Part shown: one piece after another, positions 1 to 9,853 of the stretch
Layout: each line of letters opens with the position of its first letter
Position numbering within the stretch: position 1 is the stretch's first letter
DNA from: Isohypsibius dastychi
Lineage: Eukaryota; Tardigrada; Eutardigrada; Parachela; Isohypsibiidae
Length of the DNA: 15,555 nucleotides
Assembly: GCA_034696485.1 (NCBI GenBank)
Contig: JAQIWT010000749.1
Location: forward strand, 1-15,555
Direction of reading: 5' to 3'
Notes under the pieces: model-generated
The model's input: the letters and a program-made list of their open reading frames with translations, nothing else
Told to the model about the DNA's origin: nothing
The model's database searches: none
Translations under genes and position numbers: made by a program

Positions 1-73
1 GCTTGTGATTTTAGGCGAATGCCTCGCGCCTCGCGGCTGACCTGGCGCCTAAGGGGCGGATTTGCCATCTTTA
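1..73 (+). repeat. Left arm of a long inverted repeat (possible transposon terminal repeat)
   Basis: The reverse complement of this stretch aligns along its whole length with 1001-1071, with scattered substitutions and small gaps. The best-kept core is the GC-rich part around 30-68, containing GGCGCCTAAGGG and GATTTGCC. The match runs to the first base of the window, so the true outer end may lie outside it. No target-site duplication can be judged because the left flank is missing. Paired arms about 0.93 kb apart are typical of a non-autonomous DNA transposon, but no transposase is visible. Confidence 0.75.
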
Positions 74-562
74 TTCAACTGTGTCAACCAACCAAGTTCA
101 TGATTCAAGCACGCACCCTCCAGCGATCTAGATAAAACTTTCCTTTTCATGCCGGTTATGTGGTGGTGATTGATTTCAAGTGACTATTAGTACATAATCT
201 TCAAAGAAGCTGGTCAATCGTCTCAATCATTTGGAGTACCCTTTTCGATCCTGTGAGCGGCTGATCTAACACATATCCGAGTGCGGGTTCATCAGTCGGC
301 TTAAGCTTCTAAAACTTTTCGAATTAGGAGTCAGAATTTAGAATTCAGCAACACAAAACACTGAAAGGCAACAATGTTGATGGCAATCTAAGTTAATCGT
401 TCTTCTCGAATTAATCCCATGATCATTATCCGTTTTCCCCATAATTGGACTTTTTGGTTCTCACGGTCCAGCTCCGCGGTCGGCCGGCGTCGTAGCTCGA
501 TGGAAGGTTTGGAGTACGGACTTGAACTCGGCTGGACACGTCACTTAATTCCAGTGTTTCAG

Positions 563-963
563 TGCACGGCTTTGGATTAGGCTTCACAACATTCAACAAC
601 AGGCCACTGCGGAAATTTTGGTGGATTTCATCCCGGAAGAATGAGGAAACTTTTAAAGGTGTCGAAATTGAGCTTTCTTACGAAATTTGGGGAAGAGGGG
701 CGTATGCATGTGACGATTATGTTGCATGCGTCGATGCGATAAACTTCCGTCATGGAGTAGAGCACTGTAAGGATAAGTCCGATGCATAGAAAGAATATTG
801 TGCTCCGGATTGTGGGGTGTCCCATTTCCCCGTGCATACTGATGATGACAGGATTGTAAGAGTTGAATTGCTACGAGATCAATGTTATCACACACGTGGA
901 TGTTTTAACGTTCTGAGTTCTGTTTTGCAGGGTCCATTGCAGTTCAGCACTCTTTGCCCGTAA
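563..963 (+). pseudogene. Exon remnant resembling CUB end plus LDL-receptor class A domain
   Basis: After an acceptor-like GTTTCAG (ending at 562) the frame is open to a TAG at 787-789, then open again to a TAA at 964-966. The last part before the TAG reads YACDDYVACVDAI, then GVEHCKDKSDA. This fits an LDL-receptor class A domain (F-x-C, C-I/V, C-x-D-x-S-D-E), but the fourth cysteine is replaced by His (FRHGVEHC) and the last cysteine (KEYC) lies just past the stop. Upstream, FKGVEIELSYEI resembles the last strand of a CUB domain, a common partner of LDLa. A donor-like GTAAGT follows Cys-Pro at about 960. Seen: cysteine pattern, stop and splice-like signals. Inferred: decayed fragment of a secreted or membrane protein. 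It lies between the inverted repeats. Confidence 0.4.
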
Positions 964-1000
964 GTAAGCAATTGTATTCGAAATAAAAGTTTGTTGTATC

Positions 1001-1071
1001 TAAAGACGGCAAATCCCCCTTAGGCGCTAGGTCAGCCGCGCGGCACGAGGTTTTCGCCGAAAATTCAAGGC
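1001..1071 (-). repeat. Right arm of the long inverted repeat
   Basis: This is the inverted partner of 1-73. It starts TAAAGACGGCAAATCC and continues through TTAGGCGC and GGTCAGCCGCG. Similarity fades near 1071, where the left arm reaches the window edge. By eye the arms match at roughly 80-85%, suggesting an old insertion or two opposed copies of one repeat. Confidence 0.75.
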
Positions 1072-2254
1072 TTCGGTTGCGGTCATGCTCTCAGTTGGTG
1101 CGCCAAGTCTACAACCTATAGGAATACGGTTGAAAGTTTGGGTTCTTCAGCTTGTTAATAAGGAATGTTCGTGAATAAAGAATTGGTTGGTAGGACGAGA
1201 TATCTGGAGGGTAGTATGTTCGGCCAAAAGTTCATCCGATGTACCTCCAGTGAAACCGTAAACCGGACCAAACATGGTGATGTCTAGAATGCTAAACTTT
1301 AGGTTCAGCACACAAGAAATGGAAATGTAAGAATCTTGTCGAGAAAAGAAATTTATCCACCCTCCACCACGCAGGTGTGGAAATTCAAGTCCTCCAACCA
1401 TTCATTCGTTTCAACCATTCAGGCTTCTCAAAGTGATCCAGCATTTGCATTTACATATCTTTGTTTGACCAGATCAGTGTAATTCTCAAAATAGCCAACT
1501 GTTGCACAATTGATAAACAATAAGTTTGTCCAAATCTCTGAACAATACATTGGAAGCCTAATACGTTCAACACCCAAGATCTCGGATTCACTTAGATCTC
1601 CCCATCTACCTCGAATTAATCTTCCAGTTTGTTAGCCCGTCTCGTGTCAGTTTTCTAGAATATTTAGGGCTGTTCTCGCTGGTTGTCATCCATCCATAAT
1701 CAAGTCCCTCTTCAGAGTTCCATCGTGATTCGTGAATATCCCGAACTATATTCTGTTACTGCTTTACATGTCGTATACTACCGTGTACAGCACCGAAAAA
1801 AGCGCTCTCGATGGAGAGTAAGTTACGTTCTTCTAGACCGAACAAAACTGTACATAACGAGCGGATAAGTTGTGGGTGAAATTTTTATCCGGCGTAGTGA
1901 AGTCATCTATTAGATTCATTGCGCTGACTGGTTCCATTCTTGTCTTAGATTTTGACCCACTTGATTGGGGTATTGTGGAAAAGTCGCGTAATCTTATCAA
2001 GGCAACTCCTGGCAAAGCTGTCAGTCAGTTTTGTTTATAGTACGGTGCGCTCACAATTCCTAGGATTGAGTTCAGTTTCTATAACGAATCGGGTATGTCA
2101 TGCAAGTACGGTTTGCCGAGAATAACTGTTTTTTGGCAAGAGCAGTTTAGATTTGGTGCGCCAGTACTAAGCGGGTCCCATTCTCATGTCTAAGCGGATA
2201 CGCACGTGCGAGAGATAACCCCCGATGCTCAATCAGGCTGGCAAAAGCGATTTA
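1072..2254. other. Intergenic region without a supported gene
   Basis: I see no complete gene here. There are two coding-like scraps. One is a reverse-strand stretch at about 1147-1401 with a YGFTGG motif. The other is a + strand block at 1716-1817 flanked by splice-like signals. The rest is AT-leaning sequence with frequent stops in all frames. No tRNA, rRNA or tandem array is visible. Confidence 0.5.
1716..1817 (+). other. Possible orphan internal exon
   Basis: A 102-bp block (34 codons) sits between an acceptor-like CCCTCTTCAG and a donor-like AGA|GTAAGT. It is open in one frame and reads SSIVIREYPELYSV, ending in the basic run RKKRSRWR. Its length is a multiple of three, so it could be skipped or included without a frame change. 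I do not recognise the domain, and no flanking exon can be identified. Chance is a real alternative for a block this short. Confidence 0.18.
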
Positions 2255-2255
2255 T

Positions 2256-2270
2256 TTTTCCATTTTGATT
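2256..2270 (+). promoter_or_regulatory. Upstream block shared by the BTB-kelch copies (gene A)
   Basis: TTTTTCCATTTTGAT lies about 85 bp before the ATG of gene A. A related TTCCATTTTCAAC block lies 65-95 bp before the ATG of genes B and C. The position is right for a core promoter or 5' leader element retained through duplication. It is shorter and less similar here than between B and C. Confidence 0.35.
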
Positions 2271-2345
2271 CTTTGAACAAGAGAAGAGAAGCAAAACCTT
2301 CCTCCCTTTTCACCAGTAACCATTTCCTTCGTCTCTATTCGTAAA

Positions 2346-4504
2346 ATGGATTGGCCTGCAAAGCTCGTGATCGTGAGGCATGGGAAGTCGTACATCAAGT
2401 TGTTCGAATTGGACGCTGATGAATCTATGCAAATTCTCCAAGAACCTTGCAAGATCTATATCAGTCTACAGGATCAGATTATTGTTCGCGGTGAAGGAGG
2501 AGACGAAGATTCCATTGTTTGTCGCAAAAATTATCTCGTCCAGAACAGCGATTACTTCCGATCTTTCGTGGAACGTTGGAATAAAGATAGAGCAGGCTCG
2601 ACTCCTGAAATCAAACTCGAGAATATTTCACTCGACGTCTTCAAAAAGTGAGAATTTTCTTATTCTTTTGATTAAGAGTTATATTCGTATCAGTTTCTCT
2701 TAAGTTTGGTTGAGCTTGCTTCAACTGGATCACTGGAAATTGGGGATCACAGCGATCTTTCGACCCTCATTGGTGCTGCCAACTTTCTCCAGATGGCAAA
2801 CCTATCACGTCGGTTTTATCGATTGATTCGAGAGGAGATAGAAAACTGCAACTGTTCGGCCATTCTGTGGTCTTATTTGACGCCAGAGGAGTACCACGGG
2901 TATGTTGGTTTGACCAAGCAAGCTTCTACCTTCGTTATGGCCAAATTTGAGCTTATGATCGCGACATGTTACGAACAATTGATGGAGGCATCTGGAAACC
3001 AGGTAGGCATCAATTATCTCGAGCGAAAGCTTTTCTCAGATCTGTTCTGGATTCTTTGTAGTGGTTGGATATCATTTCGGATCCCAATCTCTTCGTCGTC
3101 TCGGAAGATGTACTTTTCCGAACTCTCTGCTGCTGGGTTGCTGTCGATCCTTCGGAAAGGTCTGATGACTTCGTAGCCATGGCCAAACATATCCGCGGTG
3201 GATGTCTGTCGGAGAATCTTCTAGCGGAGTTTCGCGGTGGGCCATCCATTCCATCTGTTGTTCGCATGTTTGTCGAGTGTGTTAATGAATCGTCGGAATC
3301 ACAGCCACGTAAGTATCTGTTGTTGTTCTATTAGGCAGCTTGATCAGAACGTGGTTGTTTAGGGACAATCGAGGTGGCGGCATTCTTCCGAAACGGTGAT
3401 ATTCATTTTTTCGACCCACTCGCTCGATCTTCTGGATCAGTGTCCATAAGCAAAAACCTGGATACTCACTCGTCTTGGCACCAAGCTTTATGCGTATCTT
3501 CCTCGAATATTATTTACTTCCTTTCCGTGGGCTCACTCTCTGCATTTGATCCAGTCCTTGATAAGTGGGTTCCGAAGCTTGCCACTCCTCCAGGTTTCAA
3601 TTTAGGAGGATTGGAACGTAAGTTTTCAGTCACCACATTACAAAATGGTCTACCTAAATCTGGTCCAGGTGCGGCGGCCTATTTGGATGGGTTCATTTAC
3701 ATGGCTTTTCAGTCGGATGATAGTGGTAGGCTGGGTTTCTTCAAAGTCAGTTGTTCCGACTTGGATTTCAGCAATCCACTCAAGCTCGAACAGTTCGAGG
3801 TACCAGACTACATTCGCGACGGCGACGATCCCTTCATGGTTGTATTTAACGGGAAGATCTGTCTATTTGGCCTAAATGACAGTTCTCTCGCTACTTATGA
3901 ACCCAGTGTCGTATCTACGTCAGATGCTTGGTCAGCCGTTTATCAAGTCACACCGCCCTTGGAACTGCCACATCGTTACTGCGTTGGGCCTGATGGATTG
4001 CTGTTTATCAAAGGTAGAAACGAATTCCCATCAGTTATCAAGCTGAGCACCTTTTTTTCAGAACATTTCGAGACCAGGCTTTGGATTTTCAATCCGGCTA
4101 CTTCAGAATCTCGCTACAGCGGTAAGATGAAACTTGAAACTGAAAGTTTCCAATCCGGATTGTGTAAAACCCAATACATCGAATTTCCAGTCTGTGGGTT
4201 CGGTCGATTGTGTAAGTTGTTTAAAAGAAAGGAATCGAAGATTTGTATTTCAGCCTCATGTACTGAAACGCTTCGGGAGGTACTGCATGTGGATAACAAG
4301 ATCGTCTGCTTGGTCGACTCTGAGAAACCAAACCAGCTTGCAACATGGGTTTATGATCATATCAAGGATTTGTGGACACAACCCCATCAGATCACAGTGG
4401 AAGTGGAAAGTGGTCGGTATGGGAAGTGTGTATCAGTTCGTCTTCTGGCTTCTTCTCTCAATCTTTTTCCGCGCACGTTTACAAAACGATCGTTTAAAAA
4501 TTGA
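2346..4504 (+). CDS. BTB-BACK-kelch protein, copy A
   Basis: Modelled as seven exons: 2346-2647, 2705-3002, 3062-3308, 3363-3617, 3669-4013, 4062-4121 and 4254-4504, giving 1758 nt and 585 residues, a normal length for the family. Residues 1-42 are a leader starting MDWPAKLVIV. Residues 43-147 form a BTB fold (QIIVRGEG, YFRSFVERW, IKLENISLDVF, LSTLIGAANFLQMANL). About 160-280 is BACK (WSYLTPEEYHGYVGL, EDVLFRTLCCWVAVD, MAKHIRGGCLS). The rest is degenerate kelch-like repeats (FFDPLARSSGS, AAAYLDGFIYMAF, CVGPDGLLFI, WIFNPATSE) without clear GG doublets. Intron phases are 2, 0, 1, 1, 1, 1, as in copy B. The ATG aligns in all three copies. Introns 4-6 (51, 48 and 132 bp) are stop-free multiples of three and were placed by comparison with B. 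Intron 6 may contain a 21-bp microexon. By family, such proteins are CUL3 substrate adaptors; the substrate is unknown. Confidence 0.88.
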
Positions 4505-4545
4505 AGCATTTTTGTTCTTTGTAGACATCAAATTTTCATTTATTG

Positions 4546-4627
4546 GTTTTTGCAAACAGCAAAACAACTGTTTTTTCCACGGAGTTCGAAGTCCATCGAC
4601 AATGTTCGGAACCCACACCTGTGTTTG
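4546..4627 (+). repeat. Conserved 3' flank, copy A
   Basis: From 42 bp past the stop of gene A, the sequence GTTTTTGCAAA ... CAACTG ... GTTCGAA ... TTCGGAAC aligns with 9854-9938 downstream of gene B. The likeness shows that the duplicated unit extended past the coding region, or that the 3' UTR is conserved. No AATAAA is visible inside it. Confidence 0.55.
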
Positions 4628-4814
4628 ATGACGTCTGCGCTTGAAAAGTAGAAATTAAGCTCGTCATCAGCTGGTCAACCGCCTGGGAAGTGTTGAGACT
4701 TGTATTTCGATCGTTCGTCTCGTCTTCAAAAGCCCATATTTCTTCTTGGCTTCTTATTCTGATTAGCTGATCTTCTCAAGCCCGAATCAACTCGTGTGGA
4801 TTCACTGCCGCTCA

Positions 4815-5267
4815 TTAGTCAAAACTAACACATTCAATCGCTTGAAATCGCCGTTTGCGAACATGTCCACTTTGGCCGACGCTGATGTTGATTGTGTCGT
4901 TCATGGCTACATTGCTCTTCAAATTATATCCAGTCTGTACAACAGAAACAGGCTCACTTATACGAAAAGCAAATCGCATCAGAAATCGCTTCCTCAAGAG
5001 AACGTCATGTCAGACAGGTCTTCAAAAACTCACAGCCTTTGCTCTTAATCCATGTAGTTTATCAACATCATCATATTTCGGCGGATGCGGGGAAAAACTC
5101 AATTGTTTCTTGAAGCCATCAATATCCTGGATGACTTCTGCGTGTTTTTTGGAGACTTCTTCCCTTTGTGGAACTGGTTTAGTTTCTCCTGGCACACCCA
5201 TCGAGTCATCTGTTCCGGTATCTTCAGAGCCGGTATTTTCAGCTGAAGAATTCTCCATCCACTCCAT
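4815..5267 (-). CDS. Weak two-exon reverse-strand candidate, unknown function
   Basis: On the minus strand an ATG at 5267 opens a 78-codon exon (5267-5034) ending GCT|GTGAGT. A 99-bp intron closes at GTTGTACAG, and a second exon (4934-4815) adds 39 codons and a stop, for 117 residues. The protein starts MEWMENSSAE, has an acidic Ser/Thr/Gly-rich stretch (SEDTGTDDS), then a charged helical part (REEVSKKHAEVIQDIDGFKK). A TTTGCACAG just before the ATG could be an acceptor, which would make this an internal exon of a longer gene. The opposite strand also has an open, Gln/Glu-rich frame at about 4930-5019, so strand choice is uncertain. I recognise no domain. Confidence 0.28.
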
Positions 5268-5488
5268 CTGTGCAAAGTTTTCGCGACTTGCTTCGCTGAT
5301 CTTTCGGAATTTTAGGAACGGTTGAACTGATGTGGATTGTCAGCTTCTTTCGTTTCGGACCTCCCGGAAGTAAATGATCATAAAAGTTAAAATTCGAGTT
5401 AAAAGAACCATCAGTTTTCAAAGCAATTGTACTTCGCAATTAAATAAACAAGCTTCAACTGCATCTGTAAATTTAGTAATTATTACAG

Positions 5489-6951
5489 TCTCTGCATGAG
5501 GTTTATGAAGAAGCGGTCAAGGATGCGTACGAGTTACTGATTCCGGTCGGATCGAGATTGTCGGACTTGTGCCGCTTAAATCAATGCTTCAAGCTGCGGA
5601 GAATTTCATTCGGAAGGAGAATTTGTTCGTTTTGGAGGAAGAACAGAAGATACAGCTGGTGAGATTAGAATCTTCTTTAATCCAATTTGACTCTTATTTA
5701 AAATCAGTCTACAAATGGAATTTTTGGCTGAAATCCCAGTACAGTACTGTATGAGGAGTTCTGAGGACGAAATTTCTGCAAATGTTAAATCCGGTTCCAA
5801 ATTTGAAATTTCGAATTTTCGAAGTAGAATCATATGTTCGTAATAAAGTTGAGTCCTGTAACCTTAAACTGATTAACGTTCGTTTCTCCGGTTGTGAATC
5901 GCCTGGGATTGAATATGCTGAGTCCGTTTGATCACAAAACCAGGATTATCGAATATGCGGTCAAGAATTCCATGACATCTAATCCACTGTTGAATTTTAC
6001 GGTCGCCGAATTTGTCCGAGAAGTGGCCGCCCGGAAGCCAGCTCCGGGTGGCGGATCAGTTGCGGCTTTGATCGGAAGTATGGTAAGTGCTAGTTTGTGT
6101 AATCGATAATTATGGATCTGTTGATTTTGACCCTTCATTTTGGGATCCATTGATCTGCTCGGATAATTTTCCAAAAAGTTGGCCTTTTTACAAATCAATA
6201 TCTTTTTTTGTAATAGGGTGCCGGATTATGCCAGATGGTTGGTCTACTCTCTTATGGAAACAGAAAGTTCGAGAAACTGGAAAATGAAATGCGCAAATTG
6301 ATTCCGGAATTTCATTCAGCGATGAATGAATTAATCTTGCTGGTTGATTTGGACAACCAGGCATTCAACGCAATAATCGTGGGTCTCCATTTGGTTCAAT
6401 TCATTTCATTTGTTCGAATACTAAGTATTCGGTCTGATTGATCTATAGGAAGCTAACCGAATTCCGGCTGGAAGTGCGAAAGAAATTCAGATTAAGGAAG
6501 CCGCTCTGGAAAAAGCGACGAGACAAGCCATCGATATTCCAATGAGAACCGGAAGTGTCGCCAGTGCAATGTGGGATAGTATTAAAAGACTGGCTGAAGT
6601 CGCCAACATCACCGCAATTTCGGATCTTGAAGTGGGTGCGAAAAGTCTGGAGACGGCTATTATGGGTGAGAAAAAATGAGGTTTGTTCAGGTTTTTGAAC
6701 GGCTTTCGGTTTCAATCATTTACTTGATTTCTAATAGATACTGTCAAAATTCAGCGACATCTGCGGTTGATTTCCAATTGAACTTGGTTTGATTTCAGGT
6801 GCAATGTGGGTGGAACGTCCAAATCAATTTATCCGGGTTGAAAGATGCGCCTGAAAAGCAAAGATTTCGTAATACGAGTTTGAAAATTATTAAGTCGGGG
6901 ACGACGAATTTGGCCGAAGTTTGTGAAATTATCGAGAGAAGAAAATCTTGA
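5489..6951 (+). pseudogene. 5'-truncated, frameshifted formiminotransferase-cyclodeaminase remnant
   Basis: Five exon blocks match the C-terminal half of animal FTCD, which moves the formimino group to tetrahydrofolate and then cyclises it to methenyl-THF in histidine breakdown. Blocks: 5489-5658 ([16 protein letters not shown], then [22 protein letters not shown]), 5891-6082 (RLGLNMLSPF, RIIEYAVK, AARKPAPGGGSVAALIGSM), 6217-6378 (MVGLLSYGNRKFEKLE, LVDLDNQAFNAI), 6449-6665 (SDLEVGAKSLETAIMG) and 6799-6951 (NVQINLSGLKDA to the stop). The first half of the protein, including most of the formiminotransferase domain, is absent upstream. Breaks: a one-base loss near 5549-5556 (expected GSEIVGLVP), no AG acceptor before 5891 (intron ends CG), and a one-base gain near 6801-6805. 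The cyclodeaminase core across exons 2-4 is otherwise open and well conserved, suggesting recent decay or sequence error. Confidence 0.85.
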
Positions 6952-7575
6952 GATTATTTTATATTTGTTGAGTCCATATGTTCTCTCAACACGGAAATCC
7001 GAAAAACTGTACTCTTTGGTGGTTGCAAGAAAAAAGCTCATATTGCGAATCCGAGCGTTCAATATAATCGAACGCAACTTCCTTAGTTTTGACCGGAAGT
7101 AGCGAGCATTTTTCTGGCAAGTCGTGAACTCTGTCGTTATTCCGCCGAAAGGTAGACTGATGTTAAAAACAGCCATTGCTGCTTGGAGATAGATGTTTCC
7201 AGTAAACACCTGCCATGATGTATCAGGACTGTTGACCGGAAGTCGTCTCCTCATTCAAGAGACGTTCAGCAGTACGCCAATTTGTTTAGCGATGGTCGCG
7301 ATATTGCTGGAGCTCAGAATTTTATGGTTAGATTTTCGATCTTGGTTGAACCGTGTCCAACACAATAAAGACAGGATGGTTGAGAAGTTAAAACTAAACG
7401 TGGTTCATGGGCGAGGCGAGGCAATTGACAGTTAACGGTAAGCGCGTCCCTCTAAACTGGCTTTGCGAGCAACTCATGGGAAGTCGACAGTCGAACGCAA
7501 AGTAAAGTGCATTCTGTGTACGCTCAATCAAACTACTAGTCATCAGACTCAGAAACCATTTCTCTTTCAATATCC
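6952..7575. other. Spacer between the FTCD remnant and gene B
   Basis: No gene is supported. An AATAAA lies at about 7364-7369 and could serve as a poly(A) signal for FTCD transcripts, though it is 400 bp past the stop. A reverse-strand open frame over about 7085-7254 has no ATG or splice context I can trust. The 12-mer TTGACCGGAAGT occurs twice, at 7089-7100 and 7232-7243. Confidence 0.45.
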
Positions 7576-7598
7576 ATTCCATTTTCAACAAGATAATC
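7576..7598 (+). promoter_or_regulatory. Upstream block shared by BTB-kelch copies (gene B)
   Basis: ATTCCATTTTCAACAAGATA followed by ATC matches the block at 14252-14276 before copy C almost base for base. It begins 73 bp before the ATG of gene B. The flanking sequence is much less similar, so the block stands out. A promoter or 5' leader element is the simplest reading. Confidence 0.5.
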
Positions 7599-7648
7599 TC
7601 GTGACGTCTGCGAATTTGTTTCTCTTCTCTTTCGTTTCTGTATCTGAA

Positions 7649-9783
7649 ATGGATTGGCCCGTGAGACTTGTGATCCAGCGGAGTGAGGAGTCGTACATAA
7701 AGTTATTTGAGCTGGATGCTATTGATTCGTTGAAAATTCTCCGGGAACATTCGCAGACGAGTTTGGAAAATCAGATTATTGTTCGCGTTGGAGGAGAGGA
7801 TAGAGATGCCATGGTCTGTTGCAAAAGTTATCTCCTTCGGATCAGCAGTTATTTCCGATCATTCGTTGAACGCTGGAACAACGATAAAGCAGACTCAATT
7901 CCTGAAATCAAATTGGAGAATATTTCACTTGACGTGTTCAGAAAGTGAGTATCATTCATGAACATGCTTTTGTCGTTCAACTCAGTTGAACTTTTTTTGT
8001 TCGTATTTCCAGTTTGTTCGAGCTGGACACGACTGGATTATTGGAATTGGGGAGTCACAATGACCTTTCGACTCTCGTTGGTGCTGCGAACTTCCTGGAG
8101 ATGGCGAACCTTTCCGACCGGTTTTTGAAATTGATTCGAGACGAGATGAACAGTTTCAACACGTCGGTCATTCTTTGGAGCTACATGACACCAGAGGAGT
8201 ATCACGGTTACGTTGGTTTGAGCGAAGAAGCTTCTAGATTTGTCAAGGCCAAATTTGAATATATTCTGTCAACATGCCCCGATCAGCTAATGGACCTCTC
8301 AGGAAAACAGGTAGTCATTCAGTACTTTTTTGACCTTGGGCTTACCTCAATTCGGGTTTCGTTTTTCTTTAGTGGTTGTTTCTCATCTCGGATCCCGCTC
8401 TCTTCGTTATCTCAGAGGATGTACTCTTCCGAACTCTGTGCCGCTGGGTGACCGTTGATATTGCAGACCGGTCGGATGATTTTATGGCCATGGCCAAGTA
8501 TATTCGCGGTGGTGTTCTGTCGGGAGATCTTCTGGCAGAGTTTCGAGATGAAACAGCAGAACCTTCAATTATTCGCATATTTGCCGCCTGTACCAACGAT
8601 TCGTCCCAGCCCAGTGAGCATCAGTTTTGAATTCTGAATTGCTTAATCTGACTGTTGTTTTTCAGGAACCATCGAGGTGGTGGCACTCGTGCGATACTTT
8701 AAAGGAGATGGACTACTGTTTTTCGACCCATTCGCTAGATTCTCCGGATCAGTGTCTTCAACCAAACAGGTTGGAAAGTTCGTGGAACAGGGTTGCTGTG
8801 TTGTATCTCCGGCGAATGTCATTTACCTGTATCGAGGTGACTCTCTGTGCGCAGTCGATCCAGTCATGGATGACTGGGTTCCGAAGGATGCCCTTAGGTT
8901 TCCGTCTGATTGGCGTTTGTGTGATTGTAAGAACCATATTATAAACTGAATGGTAAATCATACACCAATATCTGATCTGCAGTGGGGCCAGCAGCATATC
9001 TCGATGGATTCATTTACTTCGCTTTTTGGTCAGACCGCCAAGACCAGGTTATTTTCATCAAAGTCGACTGTTCCAACGTGAATCCCCGCAATATGAGCAA
9101 TATTCTCGACGTACCAGAAAACCCTCGCAACTATCGAGAACCCGTGCTGGTTGGACATGCCGGAAAGATCCACGTATTTACTAATGATTCTCGTCGTACA
9201 TATAACCCCAGTGATGAGACTTGGTCGGCTGCTTCACCCATCACACCCCCCTTCAAGACATATCCAGCAAATTACTGCGTTGGACCTGATGGACTGATAT
9301 ATATCACTGGTAAATATGAACTCCTTGAAATTACCAAGCTAAAAATCTTTGTTTCAGATGGTCGCAACCCCAGACTGCGGATTTTCGATGCAGCTGTTTC
9401 GGAATTTCGCATCAGCGGTAAGATCAACCTCCAAAAATACATATGAATAATTCAGTAACCATCAGTTTAGCGATCAAACATACGAGTCTTTTGCACGTAA
9501 AATATGAAAAAAATTTAACAGGAATTTGAAAACAGAACGAAACAATATATTTTCTTTTTTAGCCGCCTGCCCAGATGAGGTGTTGCAGGTTTTGAACGTG
9601 GAGAACAGGATCGTGTGTGTGGTTGTATCGGAAAAGAGCAAAAATGTCTCAACGCGGGTGTATGATCAATTCGGCGATTTGTGGGAAGAGTGCCGCAAGA
9701 TTACTGGTGACTTGCAGTCGGATTCGGAGGGAGAGTATTTACCAGTTCGACTTTTGGCTTCTTCGTTCGATCTTCTATCGTGA
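7649..9783 (+). CDS. BTB-BACK-kelch protein, copy B
   Basis: Seven exons: 7649-7944, 8013-8310, 8373-8613, 8666-8926, 8983-9309, 9358-9417 and 9563-9783, giving 1704 nt and 567 residues. Intron positions and phases (2, 0, 1, 1, 1, 1) equal those of copy A, exon 2 is 298 nt and exon 6 is 60 nt in both. BTB: QIIVRVGG, YLLRISSYFRSF, IKLENISLDVF, LVGAANFLEMANLSDRF. BACK: WSYMTPEEYHGYVGLSEEA, EDVLFRTLCRWVTVD, AMAKYIRGGVLSGDLLAEF. Kelch-like part: LLFFDPFARFSGS, GPAAYLDGFIYFAF, YCVGPDGLIYITG, LRIFDAAVSEF, TRVYDQFGDLWEE. Intron 5 (48 bp) is stop-free and in frame. Intron 6 (145 bp) contains stops, which proves it is removed and anchors the same site in copy A. The start codon aligns with A and C; the open frame further upstream is not conserved. 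Function by family: CUL3 adaptor with unknown substrate. Confidence 0.9.
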
Positions 9784-9853
9784 GAGAGTGCAAAGGGACA
9801 GTTGGAGACAGAATCATCCTAATTATCGTGGCACTCTACACTTCCATCTGTCC

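Larger units (their letters stand above)
1..1071. mobile_element. Putative non-autonomous inverted-repeat element
   Basis: Two arms of about 70 bp in opposite orientation bracket about 0.93 kb. The interior has no transposase-like ORF. Its only coding-like content is a short CUB/LDLa-like exon remnant on the + strand, so this could be a MITE-like element that captured gene sequence. It could also be ordinary intron and exon sequence that happens to lie between two opposed copies of a short repeat. The left boundary may be cut by the window. Confidence 0.45.

Noticed and set aside
3374-4504. A single 376-codon exon for the second half of gene A
   Set aside because: Alignment with copy B shows three introns at matching sites and phases, with good donors, T/C tracts and AG ends. 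The extra residues interrupt kelch-like repeats, and in B the sixth intron contains stops.
5022-5325. Forward-strand Ser/Cys-rich frame opposite the minus-strand candidate
   Set aside because: A serine-rich frame opposite an acidic, helical frame is the usual antisense shadow. The forward frame has no start or splice context joining it to FTCD.
7089-7243. Direct 12-mer repeat TTGACCGGAAGT at 7089 and 7232 as a target-site duplication
   Set aside because: The 131 bp between the copies has no terminal repeats or element structure, and 12 bp is long for a common target-site duplication.
7085-7254. Reverse-strand exon containing a hydrophobic run (AAMAVFNISLPFGG)
   Set aside because: The frame has no trustworthy start and extends over the antisense of FTCD exon 5. 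No family was recognised and no partner exon is evident.
9785-9837. Inverted pair AGAGTGC/GCACTCT after gene B as a terminator-like hairpin
   Set aside because: A 7-bp stem with a ~39-bp loop is weak and easily due to chance. Such terminators are not expected for a spliced polymerase II gene.
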